A stretch of 57,872 nucleotides of DNA from Burkholderia sp. E7m39 (GTDB lineage: Bacteria > Pseudomonadota > Gammaproteobacteria > Burkholderiales > Burkholderiaceae), in contig BBSL01000223.1 of NCBI GenBank assembly GCA_001319865.1, positions 1 through 57,872 of the forward strand. The letters run 5' to 3'. Position numbers and translations under genes: made by a program. Under the pieces are notes generated by a model. That model had not been told where the DNA came from. It did not search any database and was given only the letters and a program-made list of their open reading frames with translations. Of this stretch, positions 1 through 7,771 are shown piece by piece. Position 1 is the first letter of the stretch. Each line of letters begins with the position of its first letter.

Positions 1-715
1 GCTTGCTCTTAAGCTGCGCGCGCTTGGCGCTGCCGGTCGTCGTGCTCGAAGGGCGCGCCGCATCCGTCCTGCGATGCGTACGTCCGCCGCTCTTACCGCC
101 CGCCAGATCGGCGAGATACCGCTCGATCACGCGTTGAAGCTCCGACATCGCCGCGTCAGGCTCCTTGATCGTCGCGTCGCGGCTGAGCGCGACGGCAGCT
201 TTCATCAGGTGCTGAACGACGGCCGCATGCAACAGCACCCGGTCCTCGGAAAGTCCCGGCGCAAATGGCGCCACCACCGACGCAATGCTCTTGCGCAACC
301 TCTCGCGCACGCCGATTGCGCCTGGCAGTGTCAGGGCCATCGCATCCGCCAATATCTCGAACGCGGGATGCGTCGTGCGAAACGCGACGAACAGCGTCGC
401 AAGACGCTGCGCAACCGTCGATACGCCCAGCCGCGATGCTTCCTTGCCGAGCCGGTCGAGCGCTTCGAGGAGTTGCCCGACGTACTGCTCGAGCAGCGTC
501 CCCGCGACCTGCTCCTTGGTCGGAAAGAACTGGTAGAGCGAGCCGATCGACGACTGCGCGCGCGCGGCGATTGCCGTCATTGTCGTCGCTTCATACCCTT
601 TTTCGGCGAATTCCGCGCTGGCCGCGTCGAGCAGCGTTGCGACCCGCGCGTGACCGCGCGCGCGTCGAGGCACCTTCGCCTCGCCTGCCATCGGCGTTGA
701 CTTTTGTGAGTCCAT
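1..715 (-). CDS. TetR-family transcriptional regulator (partial, C-terminus off the window)
   Basis: Reading leftwards from an ATG at 715, a frame stays open for 238 codons to the window edge, so the C-terminus is missing here. Residues about 24-70 form a TetR-type N-terminal helix-turn-helix (ARVATLLDAASAEFAEKGYE, then SSIGSLYQFFPTKEQV). The rest is an alpha-helical ligand domain with an Ala/Ser/Arg-rich tail. It is divergent from the isochorismatase-like hydrolase at 785. Two TGTGAG-N6 dyads lie between them, and the first overlaps this start codon, so repression of both genes by this protein is likely. A second ATG at 691 is possible but would exclude only eight residues. The family call is firm; the ligand is unknown. 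Confidence 0.9.
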   Translation of the reverse strand, partial: MDSQKSTPMAGEAKVPRRARGHARVATLLDAASAEFAEKGYEATTMTAIAARAQSSIGSLYQFFPTKEQVAGTLLEQYVGQLLEALDRLGKEASRLGVSTVAQRLATLFVAFRTTHPAFEILADAMALTLPGAIGVRERLRKSIASVVAPFAPGLSEDRVLLHAAVVQHLMKAAVALSRDATIKEPDAAMSELQRVIERYLADLAGGKSGGRTHRRTDAARPSSTTTGSAKRAQLKSK

Positions 716-746
716 CCTCATATACTTTTGTGAGTCTAGCCTCACA
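705..746. promoter_or_regulatory. Twin TetR-type operators
   Basis: Two copies of TTTTGTGAGTC-NA-CCTCA lie 24 bp apart. Copy 1 (705-722) is TGTGAG-TCCATC-CTCATA. Copy 2 (729-746) is TGTGAG-TCTAGC-CTCACA, a perfect 6+6 dyad. They occupy the gap between the divergent TetR gene and the hydrolase gene, and copy 1 covers the tetR ATG (713-715). The symmetry and placement fit autoregulating TetR operators; binding is inferred. Confidence 0.75.
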
Positions 747-784
747 ATACACCAGCGCCCTCACCCTTTCAACGGAGTTCCATC

Positions 785-1366
785 ATGCTGCCCAAACTCG
801 ACCCCAGGACTATCGCCCTCGTTCTGATCGACCTTCAGCAAGGCATTCTCGGTTTTGGCAAAGCGCCTCGTTCCGGCGAGGCCGCGGTCGCGGCGGCGGC
901 GGCGCTGGCAAAGCGTTTTCGCGAAGTGAATGCGCCCGTCGTGCTGGTGCGTGTCGGCTGGAGTGCCGACTTCGGTGATGCGCTGAAGCAGCCCGTCGAT
1001 CAACCGGCGTCGCTTCCGGCCGGCGGACTGCCTGCGAACTGGTGGGAGTTTCCGGCCGAACTGGCCGTCGAGGAACGCGACATCAAGATCACGAAGCGTC
1101 AATGGGGTGCCTTTTACGGCACGGAACTCGACTTGCAGCTGCGTCGCCGTGGTATCGGGACCATCGTGCTCGGCGGCATCTCGACCAACATCGGCGTCGA
1201 GTCGACGGCGCGCGCCGCGTATGAGCACGGCTACTCGCTGGTGCTCGTCGAAGACGCGATGAGCAGCGGCGCGCCCGAGCATCACGCTGCGTCGCTCAAC
1301 CACATCTTCCCGAGGCTCGGCCTCGTGCGGCAATCGGCCGATGTGCTCGCGGCACTCGCGGACTGA
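785..1366 (+). CDS. Isochorismatase-family hydrolase with Gly at the usual Cys position
   Basis: A 193-residue cysteine-hydrolase-fold protein. It shows the family Asp (VLIDLQQG, D16), the Lys of the K-x-x-W-x-A-F-x-G-T motif (K104, KRQWGAFYGT) and the cis-peptide loop followed by GGISTNIGVESTARAA. In amidase members (nicotinamidase, YcaC type) the residue before VES is the nucleophilic Cys; here it is Gly137. True isochorismatases such as EntB/PhzD also have Gly, so vinyl-ether hydrolysis or another non-amidase reaction is more likely. The start has AACGGAG 8 bp upstream. It is cytoplasmic and monocistronic, divergent from the TetR gene that probably represses it. The substrate is unknown. 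Confidence 0.88.
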   Translation: MLPKLDPRTIALVLIDLQQGILGFGKAPRSGEAAVAAAAALAKRFREVNAPVVLVRVGWSADFGDALKQPVDQPASLPAGGLPANWWEFPAELAVEERDIKITKRQWGAFYGTELDLQLRRRGIGTIVLGGISTNIGVESTARAAYEHGYSLVLVEDAMSSGAPEHHAASLNHIFPRLGLVRQSADVLAALAD

Positions 1367-1517
1367 TCGCCTCACTCCCGCACATGGCGCGCACGGCTCG
1401 CTTCGATGAGAATGGGACCGCGCGCCGTGGCGCTTTCGGGCTCGCGACATCCTCAACGGCCAGACGTCACACCTCTCACTGTTCGCACCTGCGCCGTCCT
1501 CTGCTGCCCGTCGTAGC

Positions 1518-2789
1518 TCAGCGCGACGATCGCCGCAACCGCAGCGCGATTGCAATGGCGATGACGAACAGCGCGCAGGTCATGCCGACGACGCCTGGCC
1601 ATTTGTCCAGCTTCCAGAACACGCCGCCCACCGAGCCGACGACGCTCGACCCAAGATAGTACGCGAACAGATAGAGCGACGACGCCTGCGCCTTGCCGGA
1701 TTGCGCGCGCGCCCCGACCCATGCGCTCGCGACGGAATGCGTGCCGAAGAACCCGACCGTCAGCACGGCGATGCCGAGCACGATCACCCACAACGGGCTT
1801 GCCAGCGTGAGCGCGGACCCCGCAAGCATCAGCGCGAGCGTGACAGGCAGCAGGTTGCGTCGGCCGAGCCAGCCCGACAGGCTGCCGACCCATGCGGAAC
1901 TGACGATGCCGAACAGGTACACCGCGAAGATCAGGCCGATTTCCGTCTGACTCAGCGAATACGGCGGCGCGATGAGCCGGTAGCCGACGTAGTTGTAGAC
2001 AGTGACGAATCCGCCCATCAGCAGGAAGCCTTCCGCGAACAGCAAAGGCAGCACGCCGTCGCGCAGATGCGTCGCGTATGTGCGAAAGAGCGGCGCGAAG
2101 CGAAGCGGGCGCGCCGAGAAGTGCCGCGACGCAGGCAGAAAACGCCGAAGCAAAACGACGCACACGACGCCCAGCACGCCCATCGTCATCACCGCGACGC
2201 GCCAGTCCCAGGCATCCGTAATTACGCCCGTCAACAAGCGGCCCGCCATGCCGCCCAGCCCGGTTCCACCCACATACAGCCCCATCGCGAGGCCCAGCGA
2301 GCCCGGATGCATCTCCTCGCCGACATACGCCATCGCGACGGCAGGCAACCCGCTGAGCGCCACGCCCATCAGCGCGCGGGCGACGAGAAACGTCGGCCAG
2401 TGAGGCAGGAACGCGCTGATCATCGCGAGCACGACGGAGAGCGCCAACGACGCCGCCATGACCGGCTTGCGCCCCCACGCTTCGGAGAGCACGCCCGCCA
2501 CCAGCATCGACACCGACAGCAGACCCGTGGTGAGCGACAGCGAGAGACTTGCGCCTGCCGCGCTCACCTTGAAGTCGCTGGAGAAAATCGGCATGAGCGG
2601 CTGCACGCAGTAGAGCAGCGCGAACGTCGCGAATCCCGCGGCGAAGAGCGCGCAGTTGGTGCGCAGGAACGCAGGCGTGCCGTGCTCGATCTTCGCGACC
2701 AATTCTTCGCGGATGAAAGCCGCCGGCGCCGCAGAACGCAACGATGCGTGCGCCGATGTGTGCAAAACCTCGCAGTCTTGCTCTGCCAT
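1518..2789 (-). CDS. MFS transporter, YnfM-like
   Basis: A 423-residue inner-membrane major facilitator with about 12 hydrophobic segments. After a roughly 40-residue cytoplasmic N-terminus the first helix is FLRTNCALFAAGFATFALLY, followed by the motif-A-like GVLSEAWGRKPV. It ends in a short basic tail. The order and orientation (LysR gene at 2895 divergent, about 105 bp apart) copy the E. coli ynfM/ynfL arrangement, so export under control of that LysR protein is the likely job; the substrate is not readable from sequence. A later start after the first 27 residues is possible. The 3' end converges on the isochorismatase-like gene with 151 bp between. Confidence 0.88.
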   Translation of the reverse strand: MAEQDCEVLHTSAHASLRSAAPAAFIREELVAKIEHGTPAFLRTNCALFAAGFATFALLYCVQPLMPIFSSDFKVSAAGASLSLSLTTGLLSVSMLVAGVLSEAWGRKPVMAASLALSVVLAMISAFLPHWPTFLVARALMGVALSGLPAVAMAYVGEEMHPGSLGLAMGLYVGGTGLGGMAGRLLTGVITDAWDWRVAVMTMGVLGVVCVVLLRRFLPASRHFSARPLRFAPLFRTYATHLRDGVLPLLFAEGFLLMGGFVTVYNYVGYRLIAPPYSLSQTEIGLIFAVYLFGIVSSAWVGSLSGWLGRRNLLPVTLALMLAGSALTLASPLWVIVLGIAVLTVGFFGTHSVASAWVGARAQSGKAQASSLYLFAYYLGSSVVGSVGGVFWKLDKWPGVVGMTCALFVIAIAIALRLRRSSR

Positions 2790-2876
2790 GATCTCAAAAC
2801 CTCATTCGAATGCACTCTATGCAGCGAATGATCGATCCGAAGCCACGTAGCCGTCCAATATTGTTTTGGCGGCGAT

Positions 2877-2895
2877 TGATACATAATTCATATCA
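2877..2895. promoter_or_regulatory. LysR-type binding site overlapping the regulator start
   Basis: TGATA-N9-TATCA forms a 5+5 dyad that ends on the first base of the LysR ATG at 2895. It lies in the AT-rich part of the divergent MFS/LysR intergenic region. The position suits negative autoregulation plus activation of the MFS gene. Assigned from symmetry and context only. Confidence 0.5.
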
Positions 2896-3812
2896 TGGAC
2901 CTACGCCGCATCCGCTACTTCGTCGTGCTCGCCGAAACGCTCCACTTCGGCCGCGCCGCAACGCGCCTGAACATCGCGCAGCCGCCCCTCAGCCAGCAGA
3001 TCCGCACGCTCGAAAACGAACTCGGCGCGCAACTGTTCGAGCGAAGCAATCGTCATGTCGAACTGACGCCCGCCGGCAAGGCGTTGCTGCCCGAGGCGCG
3101 CGCGCTGCTCGCGCAAGCCGAGCGCGCGGGTACCATCGCCGCCCGCGCGCAGCGCGGCGAACTGGGGGAACTGCGCGTCGGCTTCACCAGCTCGACGGCG
3201 TTCAGCTCGGTGATTCCGCAGCTGATCTTCGCTTACCGGCAGCGCTTCCCTGATGTGCATCTGAAGCTGGAGGAACTGACCACCCACGAGCAGTTGAAAG
3301 CGATGCTCGAGCGCCGTCTCGAAGTGGCCTTCGTGCGCAGCGAAAAACGCCCGGACCTTCCGCCCAGCCTGCGCGCGACGTCACTGTTCGAAGATCCGCT
3401 GATGGTCGCGTTGCCGCCGCAGCACCCGCTCACGGCGCACACGGGCGCGCTTTCCGTGCAAGCGCTCGCCGGCGAGCAATTCGTCATGTATCGGCGCGAT
3501 AGCGGCACGGGCGTCTATGAGCACATCATGACGCTGTGCCGGCAGGCAGGGTTCTCGCCCCGAATCGCACAGGAAGCGCGCGAGGTGCCGACCATCGTCG
3601 GGCTGGTCGCGGCAGGGCTCGGCGTCGCGTTCGTCCCGGCGGCGCTGAGCAGCATCGATGTGAACGGGGTGCAGTATCGGTCGTTGCGCGAGAAAGGCGC
3701 GCGCTCGGCCATGTGGCTCGTGCTGCGCACAGGCGATGTGTCGCCGCAGGAAGCGGCCTTCGCCGAACTCACCAGGACGGTGAAGTCCCGTCTGCAGCAT
3801 CTCGATGCGTGA
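2895..3812 (+). CDS. LysR-family transcriptional regulator (YnfL-like)
   Basis: 305 residues. The N-terminal winged helix (MDLRRIRYFVVLAETLHFGRA, AATRLNIAQPPLSQQIRTLE) covers residues 1-60. The effector-binding domain from about 90 to 295 begins LRVGFTSSTAFSSVIPQLI. The length is standard. It is divergent from the MFS gene at 2789 and probably controls it. It is followed by a strong hairpin shared with the convergent VOC gene. The ligand is unknown. Confidence 0.9.
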   Translation: MDLRRIRYFVVLAETLHFGRAATRLNIAQPPLSQQIRTLENELGAQLFERSNRHVELTPAGKALLPEARALLAQAERAGTIAARAQRGELGELRVGFTSSTAFSSVIPQLIFAYRQRFPDVHLKLEELTTHEQLKAMLERRLEVAFVRSEKRPDLPPSLRATSLFEDPLMVALPPQHPLTAHTGALSVQALAGEQFVMYRRDSGTGVYEHIMTLCRQAGFSPRIAQEAREVPTIVGLVAAGLGVAFVPAALSSIDVNGVQYRSLREKGARSAMWLVLRTGDVSPQEAAFAELTRTVKSRLQHLDA

Positions 3813-3823
3813 AGGGATCGGCG

Positions 3824-3859
3824 GCGCAGGCGTCTGTCATGCCTCGCAGACACCTGCGC
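3824..3859. terminator. Hairpin between convergent genes
   Basis: GCGCAGGCGTCTG (3824-3836) and CAGACACCTGCGC (3847-3859) form a 13-bp stem with one mismatch and a 10-nt loop, placed in the 68-bp gap between the LysR stop (3812) and the VOC stop (3881). There is no strong T-run on either strand, so it may be a bidirectional transcript-end structure rather than a classic terminator. Confidence 0.5.
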
Positions 3860-3880
3860 ACGGCGGCTTGCGTCGTCAGC

Positions 3881-4519
3881 TCAGACCGGCCGTAGTTGGC
3901 CCGTCTGTTCGCGGACGATAAATTCCGCATACCAGTCGGGCCAGTTTTCGTCGTGCTGGCCCGTCAGCTTCTCGTGCTCGCCATGCGCGGCGGCGGCGCG
4001 GCGCAGCGCGCCCGCGAGGTCCGTCGACGAAGCGAAGGTGGTGGCGCGCGAATCGATGCGTCCAGGCAGGCGAGCCGTGACTTCCTGAAAGACCCAGCCG
4101 TTGCCGTCGGGATCGTTGAACGAGGCGAATGAACCGTAGCTCCTGCGCTCGGGTTGCAGGCCGCTCACGCGACCTTCCACGCCTGCGTGGTGAAACACGC
4201 CGCCGATGTCGTGGAAGACTTCGCTCACGTCGACGCCGCGCGCAACGAGGTCCGCGCGCGCCGCGACCACGTCGGACACGATCAGGTGAAGCCCTTGCAC
4301 CGAGCCCGGCTTTTCCGTCGTCACGCCCTTTCCGAACAGCACCGAACACGCCGAGCCCGTCGGCGTGAAGTGGACGACGCGGAACTGGTCGTCCTTCGCG
4401 AGATCGACGTCGAGTCTCCAACCGAGGCTTGCATAAAACTGCTTCGCGTGATCGACGTCCGATACGGGAATCACGACCACTTCGAGCTTCATGTCGATTC
4501 CGGCCTGCTCATTGCTCAT
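3881..4519 (-). CDS. VOC-family (glyoxalase/bleomycin-resistance-like) protein with C-terminal extension
   Basis: 212 residues from an ATG at 4519, chosen because CGCGAGGAACTTGAC gives a good ribosome site; the open frame extends further upstream but without coding character. Residues 10-130 are a glyoxalase/VOC domain (VIPVSDVDHAKQFYASLGWR, then FNDPDGNGWVFQEV). The last 70 residues (DLAGALRRAAAAHGEHEK, ENWPDWYAEFIV) are a helical extension often found on Burkholderiaceae VOC proteins. It is a likely cytoplasmic metal-dependent dioxygenase, lyase or binding protein; the exact reaction cannot be told. Confidence 0.85.
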   Translation of the reverse strand: MSNEQAGIDMKLEVVVIPVSDVDHAKQFYASLGWRLDVDLAKDDQFRVVHFTPTGSACSVLFGKGVTTEKPGSVQGLHLIVSDVVAARADLVARGVDVSEVFHDIGGVFHHAGVEGRVSGLQPERRSYGSFASFNDPDGNGWVFQEVTARLPGRIDSRATTFASSTDLAGALRRAAAAHGEHEKLTGQHDENWPDWYAEFIVREQTGQLRPV

Positions 4520-4807
4520 GTCAAGTTCCTCGCGATTGTGTGAACCACGGGCCGCGTGAAGAGCGGCGAACCTAAGAAACGCTGCACAGGCAGTCTGGGC
4601 AACACATCCCGAAGCGTTGATCGCCCGCGACTGCCCTGCAAGGCGCGCGCCCGTCCGCCCCGGGGCAGCGCTGTCGCGATTGCGCCCGACAGGCGCTTTA
4701 ATTAGCAGCGGGCACGACGGGCGCTGCCGGACCGCACAAACGGTGCCGTCCCGACGTACCCTCCCGCCGCATGCCTCAAACAAGGCGCGCGGAAAGCGCT
4801 GGCAGCG

Positions 4808-5164
4808 TTACTGCCCTCCTTCGCGAACCGTCAGGGAATTCTTCACGGACGTCACACCCGACACGCCCTTCGCGATCGACGCAGCCTTGTCGATCTCCGA
4901 CGGATCGGTGACGCTTCCAGTGAGCGTAACGGCGCCGCCCTTGGCGAGCACGTTGATGCCCACGGTATCGACGCCGCCCTTCGACAGCGCAGTCAGCACT
5001 TTCCTGCTCAATGCCCGGTTTGCCTTCCTGACGGTCTTCTTCGACGGAGTTTGCGTTGCCGACGCTCCGGCAGTCGCGTCGCTGGCCTGCGGCCATGCGT
5101 TGACGGAAACGACGACGAGAATCAAGGCAGTGCATGCCAGCTTGAGTGTTTTGATTGCGTTCAT
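4808..5164 (-). CDS. Periplasmic BON-domain protein
   Basis: 118 residues. A signal peptide (MNAIKTLKLACTALILVVVS, cleaved near VNAWPQA) is followed by a short Thr/Lys-rich linker and one BON domain from about 52 to 113 (LSRKVLTALSKGGVDTVGIN, GGAVTLTGSVTD, VSGVTSVKNSLTV). BON domains bind membranes or phospholipids and occur in OsmY-like osmotic-stress proteins. The start at 5164 is supported by CTGGAGCAGGCA just upstream. It is probably monocistronic. Confidence 0.87.
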   Translation of the reverse strand: MNAIKTLKLACTALILVVVSVNAWPQASDATAGASATQTPSKKTVRKANRALSRKVLTALSKGGVDTVGINVLAKGGAVTLTGSVTDPSEIDKAASIAKGVSGVTSVKNSLTVREGGQ

Positions 5165-5680
5165 TGCCTGCTCCAGTGTTGTTGAACTAACGGAAACTCC
5201 TTTCGGAAACACGACGCGCCACGGTCCGCCGCGCAAACGCACGCCGACGATCTCCTGCTCTTGCGCCCGGTTCCTTGCCGATGCATCGCCCGCCAGCCGG
5301 ACTCATACCCGGCGTCCCTACGCAAACGCAGCCCGCGAAACATGCGGCCACTCGGGTCCGCTCGGGGCCCACTCGGGGCCCACTTGAGGTCCATTCGGGG
5401 TCAACAGGACCCTCAGTATCCGACTTTGACGGCAAAGTTGCAGCGCAGCGCCGGGAACCGCGCATGTTCTCGCAAAAATATGACGAACCGTCGTTCGTGT
5501 CGGACGCGATCTTGCCAAGCCGATGCCGATGTCGCGATACAGCGTCCGACCCGCGCGGGACGCGACAAATGCACAGCAAATCTGGCCACATCGGCACCTT
5601 CCCGGGATCGACGGGGGCTACTCTCGATCAAGGTCGTGCATTACGCATACACCGTCCCACTCTTTGAACGAGACACGCCC
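5165..5680. other. Intergenic region with an 11-bp tandem repeat
   Basis: This 516-bp stretch between the BON gene and the GNAT gene holds the promoters of neither gene in recognisable form. Its only clear structure is the five-unit 11-bp repeat at 5350-5403. Open frames in it are GC-rich shadows without recognisable domains. Confidence 0.6.
5350..5403. repeat. 11-bp imperfect tandem repeat, five units
   Basis: Five consecutive units resemble ACTCGGGGCCC: ACTCGGGTCC (10 bp), GCTCGGGGCCC, ACTCGGGGCCC, ACTTGAGGTCC and ATTCGGGGTCA. The period is close to one helical turn, so all units face one side of the DNA. Function is unknown; possibilities are a phased protein-binding array or slippage product. 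Confidence 0.8.
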
Positions 5681-6139
5681 ATGAGGCCCATGAATACGGT
5701 GCGGCTGCGACTTCGCCCCGTCGTTCCCGCCGACCATCCCACCGTGCTGCGGATATTGAAGGAGGCGACGGCCGAACAGGCCGCCAGTCAGGGGCTCATC
5801 GACGACGTCGTGCAATTCGGCCGCGAAGACCTGATCCTGAAAGACGCGATGCTGGTATGCGCCGACGATGAGCCGATCGGCATTCTCAGCGTGGATAAAC
5901 GGCCGGGCGACTGGCGCCTGAGAGCGCTGAAGATCGAAGCCGGGTATCGGCGCAAGGGCTTCGGCACGCTGCTGCTGCTCGCCATCCTGGACGAGGCGCA
6001 GGCAGCCCGCGTCAGCGTCTCCGTGATTCTCGAACATGGCAATGCCGCGATACGGCTGTTTCAGCGGCAAGGATTCGAAATCCTCACCCGAACGGCGACC
6101 GAGGTTCTGCTCAAGCGGCGCGTATCGCCGAAAAAATAG
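5681..6139 (+). CDS. GNAT-family N-acetyltransferase
   Basis: 152 residues. The acetyl-CoA loop is GYRRKGFGTLLLLAIL (R/Q-x-x-G-x-G type motif A), preceded by the beta strand LRALKIEAGY and followed by the typical AIRLFQRQGFEILTRT motif B. The open frame runs 140 codons further upstream, but residue use there is not protein-like and covers the tandem repeat, so the ATG at 5681 (or 5690) is preferred; the ribosome site is weak. Cytoplasmic; the acceptor is unknown. Confidence 0.85.
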   Translation: MRPMNTVRLRLRPVVPADHPTVLRILKEATAEQAASQGLIDDVVQFGREDLILKDAMLVCADDEPIGILSVDKRPGDWRLRALKIEAGYRRKGFGTLLLLAILDEAQAARVSVSVILEHGNAAIRLFQRQGFEILTRTATEVLLKRRVSPKK

Positions 6140-6265
6140 GCGACCTCATGTCAGATGTTTCGCGCATGCGAAAAAGAGGGGGAAACAACCGCACGGCGGT
6201 CAGTTGACCGCACCGCGTTTCGCCAGACATGGCGTGCTTCCCCTCCGAGGACGCAACCAACAAAA

Positions 6266-6295
6266 GTGCATCCTGACCTGCCGATCAGGATGCAC
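6266..6295 (-). terminator. Rho-independent terminator of the flagellin gene
   Basis: GTGCATCCTGA and TCAGGATGCAC form a perfect 11-bp stem with an 8-nt loop. Read on the minus strand it is followed by TTTTGTTGG. It lies 14 bp past the flagellin stop codon. Confidence 0.85.
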
Positions 6296-6308
6296 GACAC
6301 TTCAACGA

Positions 6309-7127
6309 TTACTGCAGCAGCTTCAGCACCTGCTGCGGCATCGAGTTCGCTTGTGCCAGCACCGAGATACCCGCCTGTTGCAGAACCTGAGCCTTCGACA
6401 GGTTCGCCGTTTCCGTCGCGAAGTCTGCGTCGGTGATCTGCGATTCGGCGGCGCTCATGTTCGTGGCTTCCGTTTGCGTCGTCGAAATCGCTGCCTGGAA
6501 CGTGTTCTGCGTTGCGCCGAGCGTTGCCTGGAAGGTATTGACGCTCGTCAGAACCGAGTCGATCTGGCTCATCGCGGCTTGTGCGCCCGACGCCGTTGCA
6601 ACCGTCAGGCCGCTGATGCCCAAGCTGTTCGAATCCCACGATTGCGTGCCGAAGTTAGCGGTGATTTCCTGGCCATTGAATGCACCGATCTGGAAGTTGA
6701 CCGTGCCGGCGCCGTTCAGCACGGCCTGGCCGTTGAACGTCGTCTGTTGCGCAACGCGCGTGATTTCCGTCAGACGCGTCGACACTTCCGACTGGAGGTT
6801 AGCCAGTGCGTTCGAGTCGAGCGAGCCGTCGCCTGCTTCCACAGCCAGCTGGCGGATACGTTGCAGGTTGTCGACGATCGATTGCAGCGCGCCGTTCGTC
6901 GTCTGCACCATAGAGATGCCGTTGTTGGCGTTGGCGGCACCTTGCGTCAGCGCGTTGATCGACGCCGTTTGCGACGTCGCGATGGCGAGGCCCGCGGCGT
7001 CGTCGGCTGCCGTGTTGATGCGCTTGCCGGACGACAGACGGTTGATTGCCTGCGAGAGCGCGCTTTGCGAGCCTTGCAGGTTGTTCTGCGCCGTCAGCGA
7101 CATGATGTTCGTATTGATGTTAAGCAT
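6309..7127 (-). CDS. fliC: Flagellin, short central domain
   Basis: 272 residues. The N-terminal D0/D1 helices are classic (MLNINTNIMSLTAQNNLQGS, INRLSSGKRINTAADDAAGL) and the C-terminal D1/D0 runs ESQITDADFATETANLSKAQ to MPQQVLKLLQ. The variable central region is only about 80 residues, giving a minimal flagellin. It is exported by the flagellar type III system to build the filament. The ribosome site AGGGGGTT lies close to the ATG. It is monocistronic with a strong terminator and a long AT-rich upstream region; I could not place a convincing sigma-28 box. Confidence 0.96.
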   Translation of the reverse strand: MLNINTNIMSLTAQNNLQGSQSALSQAINRLSSGKRINTAADDAAGLAIATSQTASINALTQGAANANNGISMVQTTNGALQSIVDNLQRIRQLAVEAGDGSLDSNALANLQSEVSTRLTEITRVAQQTTFNGQAVLNGAGTVNFQIGAFNGQEITANFGTQSWDSNSLGISGLTVATASGAQAAMSQIDSVLTSVNTFQATLGATQNTFQAAISTTQTEATNMSAAESQITDADFATETANLSKAQVLQQAGISVLAQANSMPQQVLKLLQ

Positions 7128-7771
7128 TCGAACCCCCTTCGAATTTGGATCAAGATCGACATGGGCGGCATGACGAATGATTTGAAATCCCCGCTACGCC
7201 GCTTGAGGGGGTTTACGACCTCTCAAGATATTAATTTAGATTGTCATCCGAAATGGATTTCCCGATTGCGGGTGAAAACGGCGTGCGCTAAGCCAACAAC
7301 GGGTCGCCGTATCTACATGATTTTTATAGCTTAAATAGAGTTAAAAACAATTTCTTTCGATTTAATTTTGGCCAATTACGATTTATATCGCAAAAACATC
7401 GTTATTACGAGTAATTACGTAAGACTTATTACGCGATGAAAGAAAAAATCGATAACGCTTAGTTAATGCTGACACGGTAATAACTTTTACTGACAGATTT
7501 TTTGACATCGGCGGCCCGAACCTTTCGATGCGGTAAGTCATGTTGCGGGCGTAACACGATTGCGCGTAGCGCGAAAAAAGAGTTCGACGGACCCACATCG
7601 GACAGCAGAAAGGGGCAGATACCCCGCCGATTCACGCGTCCCCACTCAACGGTCTTCTTCCCGCAGCGCCCTTAATCTTCCCGACCTCGTTGCCTAGACT
7701 GGTTTCCAAGGCGCTGCGGGCAAGGGTCCGCAGCAGGAAACGGACTCAGAACGGACTCAGGAGCACACATC
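7128..7771. other. AT-rich regulatory island upstream of flagellin, plus inverted repeat
   Basis: The 644-bp gap between divergent fliC and the small secreted gene is strikingly AT-rich from about 7220 to 7500 (many A/T runs) compared with the GC-rich genes around it. It probably carries the fliC promoter and binding sites for flagellar or nucleoid regulators. Near the right end an 11-bp inverted repeat, CCCGCAGCGCC (7660-7670) and GGCGCTGCGGG (7710-7720), is separated by 39 nt. The 71-codon minus-strand frame inside it has no coding support. Confidence 0.65.

Noticed and set aside
74..978. Plus-strand open frames of 208, 237 and 83 codons
   Set aside because: They are antisense to the TetR gene and the start of the hydrolase gene, Arg-rich, and lack any domain; typical GC-rich shadows.
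1701..2831. 376-codon plus-strand frame rich in Arg, Gln and His
   Set aside because: Antisense shadow of the MFS transporter gene; the composition is not protein-like.
5350..5403. CRISPR array
   Set aside because: Units are 11 bp, contiguous and without spacers; the same applies to the repeats at 18205-18240 and 41418-41489.
7128..7230. Sigma-28 promoter for flagellin
   Set aside because: Possible boxes (for example TCAAATC and GCCGCCCA) have wrong spacing or poor match; I could not defend one.
6036..7334. 432-codon plus-strand frame
   Set aside because: Antisense of flagellin and part of the GNAT gene; very Arg-rich with no recognisable domain.
7383..7598. 71-codon minus-strand frame in the AT-rich island
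   Set aside because: No good ribosome site and no family resemblance; the region is better read as regulatory.
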